Source: Brachionus manjavacas (lineage: Eukaryota; Rotifera; Eurotatoria; Ploima; Brachionidae). From it: a stretch of DNA of 64,000 nt. This document shows, piece by piece, positions 40,000 through 52,100 of this stretch. Where the stretch lies: positions 248,001-312,000 of the forward strand of contig JAHQIY010000041.1 of NCBI GenBank assembly GCA_019054805.1. The letters run 5' to 3'. The notes beneath the pieces were generated by a model. That model made no database searches. It saw only the letters and a list, made by a program, of their open reading frames with translations, and had not been told where the DNA came from. Both the position numbers and the translations under genes were made by a program. Numbering within the stretch: the stretch's first letter is position 1; each line of letters opens with the position of its first letter.

Positions 40000-41834
40000 T
40001 TATTGTACTAATAAAGCACCTTTAGCTTTTGCAGGTCTGCCTCTTTTACGTTTGCTACCAATTTCGACATTTTTAGCCTCCGAAGGTGGTTTGCAATATT
40101 TCAATCTTATTGACACCCCGATGATATGTTTGCACATGTAATTTTTCAAAAACTCCGGACAGCTGCAAGTACTTTTTTTCCAATCGTCGTTTCTTGGAAT
40201 ACAAACACACCATATACCAAATTGAACATTTTTGAATGTGTCAAATGAATTGAATTTCGCATTGTCATATCGATGTAATTCTTTATCAGAAATCTTAATT
40301 ACATCTTTAGCTGGTAAATAATACATTATTTCATTGTCAGTTTCTTTTTCAATCACTTGTTTATTTAACTTTGCCCAATTGTAACCATTTGTCCAATCAG
40401 AAAGTTTTATTGTCGTATTTTGCTGAAAAACTTTTGCATTAACTGTGGATGGGTTTCGTTCAATTGACCATTTTTTTACAATCGAAAGTGCAACAACAGT
40501 GAATCTAGAAAGCAATAAACGATCACGGAGTGTATCTTCATCTTTAATTACACGATTTGTTGCTTCAAGTGAATTATTTGTGCTTGGAGTAAATAGTTGC
40601 AATCCTTCGTACCAACCATCTTTTGTCATCAACCATTCACTTTGAAAGTATTGAATAAAACTTGTTTCATTTTTCCACTTCTTCAAAAATAGCTGTGTTG
40701 CTGTTTGGAAAATAGTCTCATTTCTGGAAATTTGAAGTGTTTCAATATCTTCCATCATTTCACGTTGAGAATCCTTGTCTTCCACAAATGAAAGTTTTTT
40801 ATCAACACATCCTTTCATATGAGCCCAACACATCACCATATTTTTGTCATCGCCAAACACATTCGTAAAAGCATTTCTAATAGCTTCAGAGCCATCTGCA
40901 ATCAAAATCAAGTTTTCTGTCTGAATTTCGAATCCACTCGAACTGGCACCTTGTTGAATACTTTTAAAAACAAATTCAAAATCTTTTTGTTTCTCATTAG
41001 AGCACACTGCGAAACCATAAGGATGAAAATGTTTATCCATATCTGTTGTACCAACGATTAGACATGGAAAGCCTTGCCATATCAACTTATAAGTTGCATC
41101 TGCATGAAGTCTGTTTGAAATTGTTGTATTTGATAAAAGTCTTTTTGTTGTGATAAAAAATCTGAATTTTCTGCCTTCTTCATCTATATCTTCATCATCA
41201 TCAATTTCATAGTCATATATGATTTCATAATTTGATACCCATGCTGTGTCATCATCATCTGGTATTGAATTGTATTGTTGACACCAAGCTTCAAGTCCCC
41301 CTAAACTTATAGTTGACGTACCATATTCTTTGCTTTTTAATAACGATAAATAATTCGCTAATTGCTGTTTTGTTGGTACTGGTAATGATTTTTCAGCTAA
41401 AATTTCCAGTATGCGCTTGGGTTTAATTTTCAATTTAAATAATTCACAGATCTCTTTTTTTGTCTCTTCTTTAATTCCTGTTGTTCGTCGATCTTCGTGG
41501 ACATGATCATCATTTGTTGTAAACATACTAACATCATCACTATCGTTGTGATATAACAAATGTATTGTTGCTGGACATTGTTTTGCACGTCATTTCACTT
41601 GATTGCATCTATAATACACGCGTTTCCCTTCACTTGTATTGTTTGTCATCGAAATACTCCAAATGCCATCACTTTTGATTTTTTCCATTGCTTCGTTCTT
41701 GTTGTTAAATGTACATTATGGGTCCATTTTCTTCTTGTTTGTTTGGATCTTTTTTTGACAATTTCTGTTTCCACATTATCTGTATCATCAGTATCTGTAT
41801 CGCTTTCATATTGTGCTACTCGTTGACTTGCCAT
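40000..41834 (-). pseudogene. MULE transposase with FLYWCH, DDE and SWIM domains, broken near the N terminus
   Basis: The long open part (41559-40000, 519 codons) holds the MULE DDE triad: Asp154 in 'LHADATYKLIWQG', Asp222 in 'LILIADGSEAIRN' and Glu332 in 'NNSLEATNRVIKDE'. A SWIM zinc finger (Cys465, Cys467, Cys476, His478) follows, then a basic tail KRKRGRPAKAK. Upstream, an ATG at 41834 starts 'MASQRVAQYESDTDTDDTDN', which leads into a FLYWCH-type zinc finger ('GKRVYYRCNQVK', 'RAKQCPATIHLLYH'). Between these are one frame change (near 41710) and one in-frame TGA (near 41592), so this copy probably makes no full transposase. The catalytic core is otherwise well kept, so the breakage is recent. 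Confidence 0.85.
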
Positions 41835-42362
41835 TTTATGTATGACGTAAGTTTTTTCATCGTATTTGTATTATACAAAATGTACCGATTCATAGTAAAA
41901 AGTACTTAATGGTAGCACTGTTAAGCAATTAATGTTGTTTTTTTTTAAATTAATGTAAATTTTTTTAAATTAATGTTAACTTCAAATTTATAATGTTCAA
42001 AAAATTTAATTAATGCAAGTTTGATAAAATAAATGCACACTTAAAATAATAAATGCACGTTTAAAATAATTATTGCTTGTCCAATATTATTAATGTTCTT
42101 TCAAAGAAATTAATGCTAAATATTATTATTGTTCAAATCAATTAAATTAATGCTCAAATCAACAAAATTAATGCTCATTTAAATATAAGTCAATGCTTAA
42201 TTATAAGCTAATTTGCTTAATGCAGTAAAATAAGTCTGCAAAATACTCTGCAATTTTCTGTATTTTGCACGCCATTTGAAGTATTCCAATCAAGTGTGTA
42301 ATTACATTGCAGAGTTTTTGCAGACATAAAGTTTTGGATTGAGCAAAGTTGCTTAACCATTG

Positions 42363-42457
42363 AGCATTTTACAGAACTAAATTATCACTTTTAGTAATAA
42401 AGTTATTTAACTTTTTTTGAATTGAAAAGATCGAATTGAAATGAACTTCACAGCCCC
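42363..42457 (-). repeat. MULE right terminal inverted repeat
   Basis: Reverse complement partner of 39681-39775, with roughly nine mismatches by eye. Confidence 0.88.
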
Positions 42458-43129
42458 AATAATAAATATAATAAGAAGAGAAATTTTGATTATTTAATTA
42501 ATTGATAGATTTTATTTATTGTATTGAAATATATTTGTGAAAAATTGTTGTTAAAAATTGAAAATTCAATTTGGAATTTGTTCATATATAAAGACTAGAT
42601 GATTAAATAATTTTTTTGGTAAAAACAAAATTTAGAAATAATTATATTTAAAAATGGTTCAATTTTTTGTTTTTAAATTACAAAATGTATCCAATATTGA
42701 AATAACATTAAAAAAGTGGGATGTTTCAAATATTTTTTTCAGCTTCAAATAAAAAATAATTTTAAGTTAATATTGCAAAAATGAAAAACTAAAAATCTGA
42801 AAAACTCAAAAATTTTTTTTTAAAAAGACTATGGTAAAGATTGGTTCGCCTGTTAAAGGAACAATACTTGTTCTTAGGTTTTATGAACTATTAGTCCACC
42901 TAATCTAAAAATTGATCACCAAATTAAAATAAGCTAATGTAAAGATAAAAAATAAGACAGGAAAAAAAATTTCATAAAAAGTTTAAAATCGAGCGGAGAA
43001 GGTAAATTTTGCGAAACAGATGAATCTAAAATCCCCTCAAGTAAAACACTTGAAGTGTGAAAAATTGATTTAAATTTTTCTTTAATTTTTATTATTTATA
43101 CTAAAAGGCAAAGAATAAAGTAAGGAGCG
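42458..43129. other. AT-rich stretch between the MULE and the satellite array
   Basis: No gene seen. The segment 42840-43040 has slightly higher GC but no frame or known motif. Confidence 0.45.
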
Positions 43130-46100
43130 CATAAGCTAGAAAAATTCCCATTCTGCAGGAGGTTGAAAACTAAGTGACTGGTATTCATTTGAAAATCCAC
43201 TTGTGCATTACTTTTCGAATCACTGAATTTCGAATTTCGAAATTTCGAATAGTCAAAAAATGGCTTTTGTGCTCCCTTTCGAAGTCGCCTAATTTTTTGT
43301 TCTTTTGACTTTTTGGACTCTTGTGAAATTTTATCATGTAGAACTTTTTGCGTTCTTGAATTTGAGTTATTAATCATTATCGTAGCTAGAAAATTGACCA
43401 TTCTGCAGTGACTTGAAAACTGAGTCCTTGGCAAACACTTGTAAGTTTCCCATGTGCATAACTTTTCGAATCTTTGACCTTTTTTTGATCTGTAAAAGCC
43501 AAAGTCAAGAAAATATCAAGATCTATCTAGTGGTAACTTTGGTTTTGCATAATTCGAAAAATTTATTGCAAAAAACCCATTTGAAAAACGTCAAAAAATG
43601 GGTTTTTTGCTCTTTTTCGAAGTCGCCTATTTTTTTGTTCTTTTGACTTTTTGGACTCTTGTGAAATTTTATCATGTAGAACTTTTTGCGTTCTTGAATA
43701 TGAGTTATTAATCATTATCGTAGCTAGAAAATTGACCATTCTGCAGTGACTTGAAAACTGAGTCCTTGGCAAACACTTGTTAGTTTCCCATGTGCATTAC
43801 TTTTCGAATCTTTGACCTTTTTTTGATCTGTAAAAGCCAAAGTCAAGAAAATATCAAGATCTTTCTAGTGGTAATTTTGGTTTTGCATTTTTCGAAAAAT
43901 TTATTGCAAAAAACCCATTTGAAAAACGTCAAAAAATGGGTTTTTTGCTCTTTTTCGAAGTCGCCTATTTTTTTGTTCTTTTACTTTTTTGGACTCCTGT
44001 AAATTGTATCATGCAGAACTTTTTGCGTTCTTGAATTTGAGTTATTAATCATTATCGTAGCTAAAAAATTGACCATTCTGCAGTTACTTGAAAACTGAGT
44101 CCTTGGCAAACACTTGTTAGTTTCCCATGTGCATTACTTTTCGAATCTCTGACCTTTTTTTGATCTGTAAAAGCCAAAGTCAAGAAAATATCAAGAACAA
44201 TCTAGTGGTAATTTTGGTTTTGCATAATTCGAAAAATTTATTGCAAAAAACCCATTTGAAAAACGTCAAAAAATGGGTTTTTTGCTCTTTTTCGAAGTCG
44301 CCTAATTTCTTGTCCTTTTACTTTTTGGACTCCTGTAAATTGTATCATGTAGAACTTTTTGCGTTCTTGAATTTGAGTTATTAATCATTATCGTAGCTAG
44401 AAAATTGACCATTCTGCAGTGACTTGAAAACTGAGTCCTTGGCAAACACTTGTAAGTTTCCCATGTGCATAACTTTTCGAATCTTTGACCTTTTTTTGAT
44501 CTGTAAAAGCCAAAGTCAAGAAAATTTCAAGATCTATCTAGTGGTAACTTCGGTTTTGCATAATTCGAAAAAATTCATTGCAAAAAACCCATTTGAAAAA
44601 CGTCAAAAAATGGGTTTTTTGCTCTTTTTCGAAGTCGCCTAATTTCTTGTCCTTTAAACTTTTTGGACTCCTGTAAATTGTATCATGTAGAACTTTTTGC
44701 GTTCTTGAATTTGAGTTATTAATCATTATCGTAGCTAAAAAATTGACCATTCTGCAGTGACTTGAAAACTGAGTCCTTGGCAAACACTTGTAAGTTTCCC
44801 ATGTGCATAACTTTTCGAATCTTTGACATTTTTTTGATCTGTAAAAGCCAAAGTCAAGAAAATTTCAAGATCTATCAAATGGTATTTTCGGTTTTGCATA
44901 ATTCGAAAAATTTATTGCAAAAAACCCATTTGAAAAACGTCAAAAAATGGGTTTTTTGCTCTTTTTCGAAGTCGCCCAATTTTTGTTCCTTTACCTTTAT
45001 GATCTCCTGTAAATTGTATCATGTAGAACTTTTTGCGTTCTTGAATTTGAGCTATTAATCATTATCGTAGCTAAAAAATTGACCATTCTGCAGTTACTTG
45101 AAAACTGAGTCCTTGGCAAACACTTGTAAGTTTCCCATGTGCATAACTTTTCGAATCTTTGACCTTTTTTTGATCTGTAAAAGCCAAAGTCAAGAAAATT
45201 TCAAGTTCTATCTAGTGGTAACTTTGGTTTTGCATAATTCGAAAAATTCATTGCAAAAAACCCATTTGAAAAACGTCAAAAAATGGGTTTTTTGCTCTTT
45301 TTCGAAGTCGCCTAATTTTTTGTTCTTTTACCTTTTTGGACTCCTGTAAATTGTATCATGTAGAACTTTTTGCGTTCTTGAATTTGAGTTATTAATCATT
45401 ATCGTAGCTAAAAAATTGACCATTCTGCAGTTACTTGAAAACTGAGTCCTTGGCAAACACTTGTAAGTTTCCCATGTGCATAACTTTTCGAATCGTTGAC
45501 CTTTTTTTGATCTGTAAAAGCCAAAGTCAAGAAAATTTCAAGATCTATCTAGTGGTAATTTTGGTTTTGCATAATTCGAAAAATTTATTGCAAAAAACCC
45601 ATTTGAAAAACGTCAAAAAATGGGTTTTTTGCTCTTTTTCGAAGTCGCCCAATTTTTGTTCCTTTACCTTTTGTGACTCCTGTAAATTGTATCATGTAGA
45701 ACTTTTTGCGTTCTTGAATTTGAGCTATTAATCATTATCGTAGCTAGAAAATTGACCATTCTGCAGTGACTTGAAAACTGAGTCCTTGGCAAACACTTGT
45801 AAGTTTCCCATGTGCATAACTATTCGAATCGTTGACCTTTTTTTGATCTGTAAAAGCCAAAGTCAAGAAAATTTCAAGATCTATCTAGTGGTAACTTCGG
45901 TTTTGCATAATTCGAAAAATTCATTGCAAAAAACCAATTTGAAAAACGTCAAAAAATGGGTTTTTTTGCTCTTTTTCGAAGTCGCCTAATTTTTTGTTCT
46001 TTTACCTTTTTGGACTCCTGTAAATTGTATCATGTAGAACTTTTTGCGTTCTTGAATTTGAGCTATTAGTCATTATCGTAGCTAGAAAATTGACCATTCT

Positions 46101-49100
46101 GCAGTGACTTGAAAACTGAGTCCTTGGCAAACACTTGTAAGTTTCCCATGTGCATAACTTTTCGAATCTTTGACCTTTTTTGATCTGTAAAAGCCAAAGT
46201 CAAGAAAATTTCAAGATCTATCTAGTGGTAATTTTGGTTTTGCATAATTCGAAAAATTCATTGCAAAAAACCCATTTGAAAAACGTCAAAAAATGGGTTT
46301 TTTGCTCTTTTTCGAAGTCGCCTATTTTTTTGTTCTTTTACTTTTTTGGACTCCTGTAAATTGTATCATGCAGAACTTTTTGCGTTCTTGAATTTGAGTT
46401 ATTAGTCATTATCGTAGCTAGAAAATTGACCATTCTGCAGTGACTTGAAAACTGAGTCCTTGGCAAACACTTGTAAGTTTCCCATGTGCATAACTTTTCG
46501 AATCTTTGACCTTTTTTTGATCTGTAAAAGCTAAAGTAAAGAAAATTTCAAGATCTATCTAGTGGTAATTTTGGTTTGCATAATTCGAAAAATTCATTGC
46601 AAAAAACCCATTTGAAAAACGTCAAAAAATGGGTTTTTTGCTCTTTTTCGAAGTCGCCTATTTTTTTGTTCTTTTACTTTTTGTGACTCCTGTGAAATTT
46701 TATCATGTAGAACTTTTTGCGTTCTTGAATTTGAGTTATTAATCATTATCGTAGCTAAAAAATTGACCATTCTGCAGTTACTTGAAAACTGAGTCCTTGG
46801 CAAACACTTGTAAGTTTCCCATGTGCATAACTTTTCGAATCGTTGACCTTTTTTTGATCTGTAAAAGCCAAAGTCAAGAAAATTTCAAGATCTATCTAGT
46901 GGTAACTTCGGTTTTGCATAATTCGAATAATTTATTGCAAAAAACCCATTTGAAAAACGTCAAAAAGGGGTTTTTTGCTCTTTTTCGAAGTCGCCTTATT
47001 TCTTTTTCTTTTACTTTTTGGACTCCTGTAAATTGTATCATGGAGAACTTTTTGCGTTCTTGAATTTGAGCTATTAATTATTATCGTAGCTAGAAAATTG
47101 ACCATTCTGCAGTGACTTGAAAACTGAGTCCTTGGCAAACACTTGTAAGTTTCCCATGTGCATAACTTTTCGAATCTTTGACCTTTTTTTGATCTGTAAA
47201 AGCTAAAGTAAAGAAAATTTCAAGATCTATCTAGTGGTAATTTTGGTTTTGCATAATTCGAAAAATTCATTGCAAAAAACCCATTTGAAAAACGTCAAAA
47301 AATGGGTTTTTTGCTCTTTTTCGAAGTCGCCTATTTTTTTGTTCTTTTACTTTTTTGGACTCCTGTAAATTGTATCATGCAGAACTTTTGCGTTCTTGAA
47401 TTTGAGTTATTAGTCATTATCGTAGCTAGAAAATTGACCATTCTGCAGTGACTTGAAAACTGAGTCCTTGGCAAACACTTGTAAGTTTCCCATGTGCATA
47501 ACTTTTCGAATCTTTGACCTTTTTTTGATCTGTAAAAGCTAAAGTAAAGAAAATTTCAAGATCTATCTAGTGGTAATTTTGGTTTGCATAATTCGAAAAA
47601 TTCATTGCAAAAAACCCATTTGAAAAACGTCAAAAAATGGGTTTTTTGCTCTTTTTCGAAGTCGCCTATTTTTTGTTCTTTTACTTTTTTGGACTCCTGT
47701 AAATTGTATCATGCAGAACTTTTTGCGTTCTTGAATTTGAGTTATTAGTCATTATCGTAGCTAGAAAATTGACCATTCTGCAGTGACTTGAAAACTGAGT
47801 CCTTGGCAAACACTTGTAAGTTTCCCATGTGCATAACTTTTCGAATCTTTGACCTTTTTTTGATCTGTAAAAGCTAAAGTAAAGAAAATTTCAAGATCTA
47901 TCTAGTGGTAATTTTGGTTTGCATAATTCGAAAAATTCATTGCAAAACCCATTTGAAAAACGTCAAAAAATGGGTTTTTTGCTCTTTTTCGAAGTCGCCT
48001 ATTTTTTTGTTCTTTTACTTTTTTGTGACTCCTGTGAAATTTTATCATGTAGAACTTTTTGCGTTCTTGAATTTGAGTTATTAATCATTATCGTAGCTAA
48101 AAAATTGACCATTCTGCAGTTACTTGAAAACTGAGTCCTTGGCAAACACTTGTAAGTTTCCCATGTGCATAACTTTTCGAATCGTTGACCTTTTTTTGAT
48201 CTGTAAAAGCCAAAGTCAAGAAAATTTCAAGATCTATCTAGTGGTAATTTTGGTTTTGCATAATTCGAAAAATTCATTGCAAAAAACCCATTTGAAAAAC
48301 GTCAAAAAATGGGTTTTTTGCTCTTTTTCGAAGTCGCCTATTTTTTGTTCTTTTACTTTTTTGGACTCCTGTAAATTGTATCATGCAGAACTTTTTGCGT
48401 TCTTGAATTTGAGTTATTAATCATTATCGTAGCTAAAAAATTGACCATTCTGCAGTGACTTGAAAACTGAGTCCTTGGCAAACACTTGTAAGTTTCCCAT
48501 GTGCATTACTTTTCGAATCTTTGACCTTTTTTTGATCTGTAAAAGCTAAAGTAAAGAAAATTTCAAGATCTATCTAGTGGTAATTTTGGTTTGCATAATT
48601 CGAAAAATTCATTGCAAAAAACCCATTTGAAAAACGTCAAAAAATGGGTTTTTTGCTCTTTTTCGAAGTCGCCTATTTTTTTGTTCTTTTACTTTTTGGA
48701 CTCCTGTAAATTGTATCATGCAGAACTTTTTGCTTTCTTGAATTTGAGCTATTAGTCATTATCGTAGCTAGAAAATTGACCATTCTGCAGTGACTTGAAA
48801 ACTGAGTCCTTGGCAAACACTTGTAAGTTTCCCATGTGCATAACTTTTCGAATCTTTGACCTTTTTTTGATCTGTAAAAGATAAAGTCAAGAAAATTTCA
48901 AGATCTATCTAGTGGTAACTTCGGTTTTGCATAATTCGAAAAATTCATTGCAAAAAACCCATTTGAAAAACGTCAAAAAATGGGTTTTTTGCTCTTTTTC
49001 GAAGTCGCCTATTTTTTTGTTCTTTTACTTTTTTGGACTCCTGTAAATTGTATCATGCAGAACTTTTTGCGTTCTTGAATTTGAGTTATTAGTCATTATC

Positions 49101-52100
49101 GTAGCTAGAAAATTGACCATTCTGCAGTGACTTGAAAACTGAGTCCTTGGCAAACACTTGTAAGTTTCCCATGTGCATAACTTTTCGAATCTTTGACCTT
49201 TTTTTGATCTGTAAAAGATAAAGTCAAGAAAATTTCAAGATCTATCTAGTGGTAATTTTGGTTTGCATAATTCGAAAAATTCATTGCAAAAAACCCATTT
49301 GAAAAACGTCAAAAAATGGGTTTTTTGCTCTTTTTCGAAGTCGCCTATTTTTTTGTTCTTTTACTTTTTTGTGACTCCTGTGAAATTTTATCATGTAGAA
49401 CTTTTTGCGTTCTTGAATTTGAGTTATTAATCATTATCGTAGCTAAAAAATTGACCATTCTGCAGTTACTTGAAAACTGAGTCCTTGGCAAACACTTGTA
49501 AGTTTCCCATGTGCATAACTTTTCGAATCGTTGACCTTTTTTTGATCTGTAAAAGCCAAAGTCAAGAAAATTTCAAGATCTATCTAGTGGTAATTTTGGT
49601 TTTGCATAATTCGAAAAATTCATTGCAAAAAACCCATTTGAAAAACGTCAAAAAATGGGTTTTTTGCTCTTTTTCGAAGTCCCCTAATTTCTTTTTCTTT
49701 TACTTTTTGGACTCCTGTAAATTGTATCATGGAGAACTTTTTGCGTTCTTGAATCTGAGCTATTAATTATTATCGTAGCTAGAAAATTGACCATTCTGCA
49801 GTGACTTGAAAACTGAGTCCTTGGCAAACACTTGTAAGTTTCCCATGTGCATTACTTTTCGAATCTTTGACCTTTTTTTGATCTGTAAAAGCCAAAGTAA
49901 AGAAAATTTCAAGATCTATCTAGTGGTAATTTTGGTTTGCATAATTCGAAAAATTCATTGCAAAAACCCATTTGAAAAACGTCAAAAAATGGGTTTTTTG
50001 CTCTTTTTCGAAGTCGCCTATTTTTTTGTTCTTTTACTTTTTTGGACTCCTGTAAATTGTATCATGCAGAACTTTTTGCGTTCTTGAATTTGAGTTATTA
50101 GTCATTATCGTAGCTAGAAAATTGACCATTCTGCAGTGACTTGAAAACTGAGTCCTTGGCAAACACTTGTAAGTTTCCCATGTGCATAACTTTTCGAATC
50201 TTTGACCTTTTTTTGATCTGTAAAAGCTAAAGTAAAGAAAATTTCAAGATCTATCTAGTGGTAACTTCGGTTTTGCATAATTCGAAAAATTCATTGCAAA
50301 AAACCCATTTAAAAAACGTCAAAAAATGGGTTTTTTGCCCTTTTTTCGAAGTCGCCTAATTTCTTGTCCTTTTGACTTTTTGGACTCCTGTAAATTGTAT
50401 CATGTAGAACTTTTTGCGTTCTTGAATTTGAGCTATTAATCATTATCGTAGCTAGAAAATTGACCATTCTGCAGTTACTTGAAAACTGAGTCCTTGGCAA
50501 ACACTTGTAAGTTTCCCATGTGCATAACTTTTCGAATCTTTGACCTTTTTTTGATCTGTAAAAGCCAAAGTCAAGAAAATATCAAGATCTTTCTAGTGGT
50601 AATTTTGGTTTTGCATAATTCGAAAAATTTATTGCAAAAAACCCATTTGAAAAACGTCAAAAAATGGGTTTTTTGCTCTTTTTCGAAGTCGCCTAATTTT
50701 TTGTTCTTTTGCCTTTTGTGACTCCTGTGAAATTTTATCATGTAGAACTTTTTGCGTTCTTGAATTTGAGTTATTAATCATTATCGTAGCTAAAAAATTG
50801 ACCATTCTGCAGTTACTTGAAAACTGAGTCCTTGGCAAACACTTGTAAGTTTCCCATGTGCATAACTTTTCGAATCGTTGACCTTTTTTGATCTGTAAAA
50901 GCCAAAGTCAAGAAAATATCAAGATCTATCTAGTGGTAACTTTGGTTTTGCATAATTCGAAAAATTCATTGCAAAAAACCCATTTGAAAAACGTCAAAAA
51001 ATGGGTTTTTTGCTCTTTTTCGAAGTCGCCTAATTTTTTGTTCTTTTACCTTTTTGGACTCCTGTAAATTGCATCATGCAGAACTTTTTGCGTCCTTGAA
51101 TTTGAGCTATTAATTATTTTCGTAGCAAGAAAATTGCCATTCTGCAGTGACTTGAAAACTGAGTCCTTGGCAAACACTTGTAAGTTTCCCATGTGCATAA
51201 CTTTTCGAATCTTTGACCTTTTTTTGATCTGTAAAAGCCAAAGTAAAGAAAATTTCAAGATCTATCTAGTGGTAATTTTGGTTTTGCATAATTCGAAAAA
51301 TTCATTGCAAAAAACCCATTTGAAAAACGTCAAAAAATGGGTTTTTTGCTCTTTTTCGAAGTCGCCTAATTTTTTGTTCTTTTACCTTTTTGGACTCCTG
51401 TAAATTGTATCATGTAGAACTTTTTGCTTTCTTGAATTTGAGCTATTAGTCATTATCGTAGCTAGAAAATTGACCATTCTGCAGTGACTTGAAAACTGAG
51501 TCCTTGGCAAACACTTGTAAGTTTCCCATGTGCATAACTTTTCGAATCTTAGACCTTTTTTTAATCTGGAAAAGCCAAAGTCAAGAAAATATCAAGATCT
51601 ATCTAGTGGTAACTTCGGTTTTGCATAATTCGAAAAATTCATTGCAAAAAACCAATTTGAAAAACGTCAAAAAATGGGTTTTTTGCTCTTTTTCGAAGTC
51701 GCCTAATTTTTTGTTCTTTTACCTTTTGTGACTCCTGTGAAATTTTATCATGAAGAACTTTTTGCGTTCTTGAATTTGAGTTATTAATCATTATCGTAGC
51801 TAGAAAATTGACCATTCTGCAGTGACTTGAAAACTGAGTCCTTGGCAAACACTTGTAAGTTTCCCATGTGCATAACTTTTCGAATCTTTGACCTTTTTTT
51901 GATCTGTAAAAGCCAAAGTCAAGAAAATATCAAGATCTATCTAGTGGTAACTTCGGTTTTGCATAATTCGTAAAATTCATTGCAAAAAACCCATTTGAAA
52001 AACGTCAAAAAATGGGTTTTTTGCTCTTTTTCGAAGTCCCCTAATTTTTTGTTCTTTTACCTTTTTGGACTCCTGTAAATTGTATCATGTAGAACTTTTT

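Larger units (their letters stand above)
39681..42457 (-). mobile_element. MULE (Mutator-like) DNA transposon with long TIRs
   Basis: Terminal inverted repeats of 95 bp (39681-39775 and 42363-42457) begin GGGG(T/C)TGTGAAGTT and match at about 86 of 95 positions. Outside them lie AAAAATAAA and AATAATAAA, 8 of 9 matching, which fits the roughly 9-bp target duplication of MULEs. Inside each end are many copies of GCATTAA (left) and TTAATGC (right) facing one another, making a second, degenerate layer of inverted repeats (39790-39990 and 42000-42220). The transposase is on the minus strand. Confidence 0.88.
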
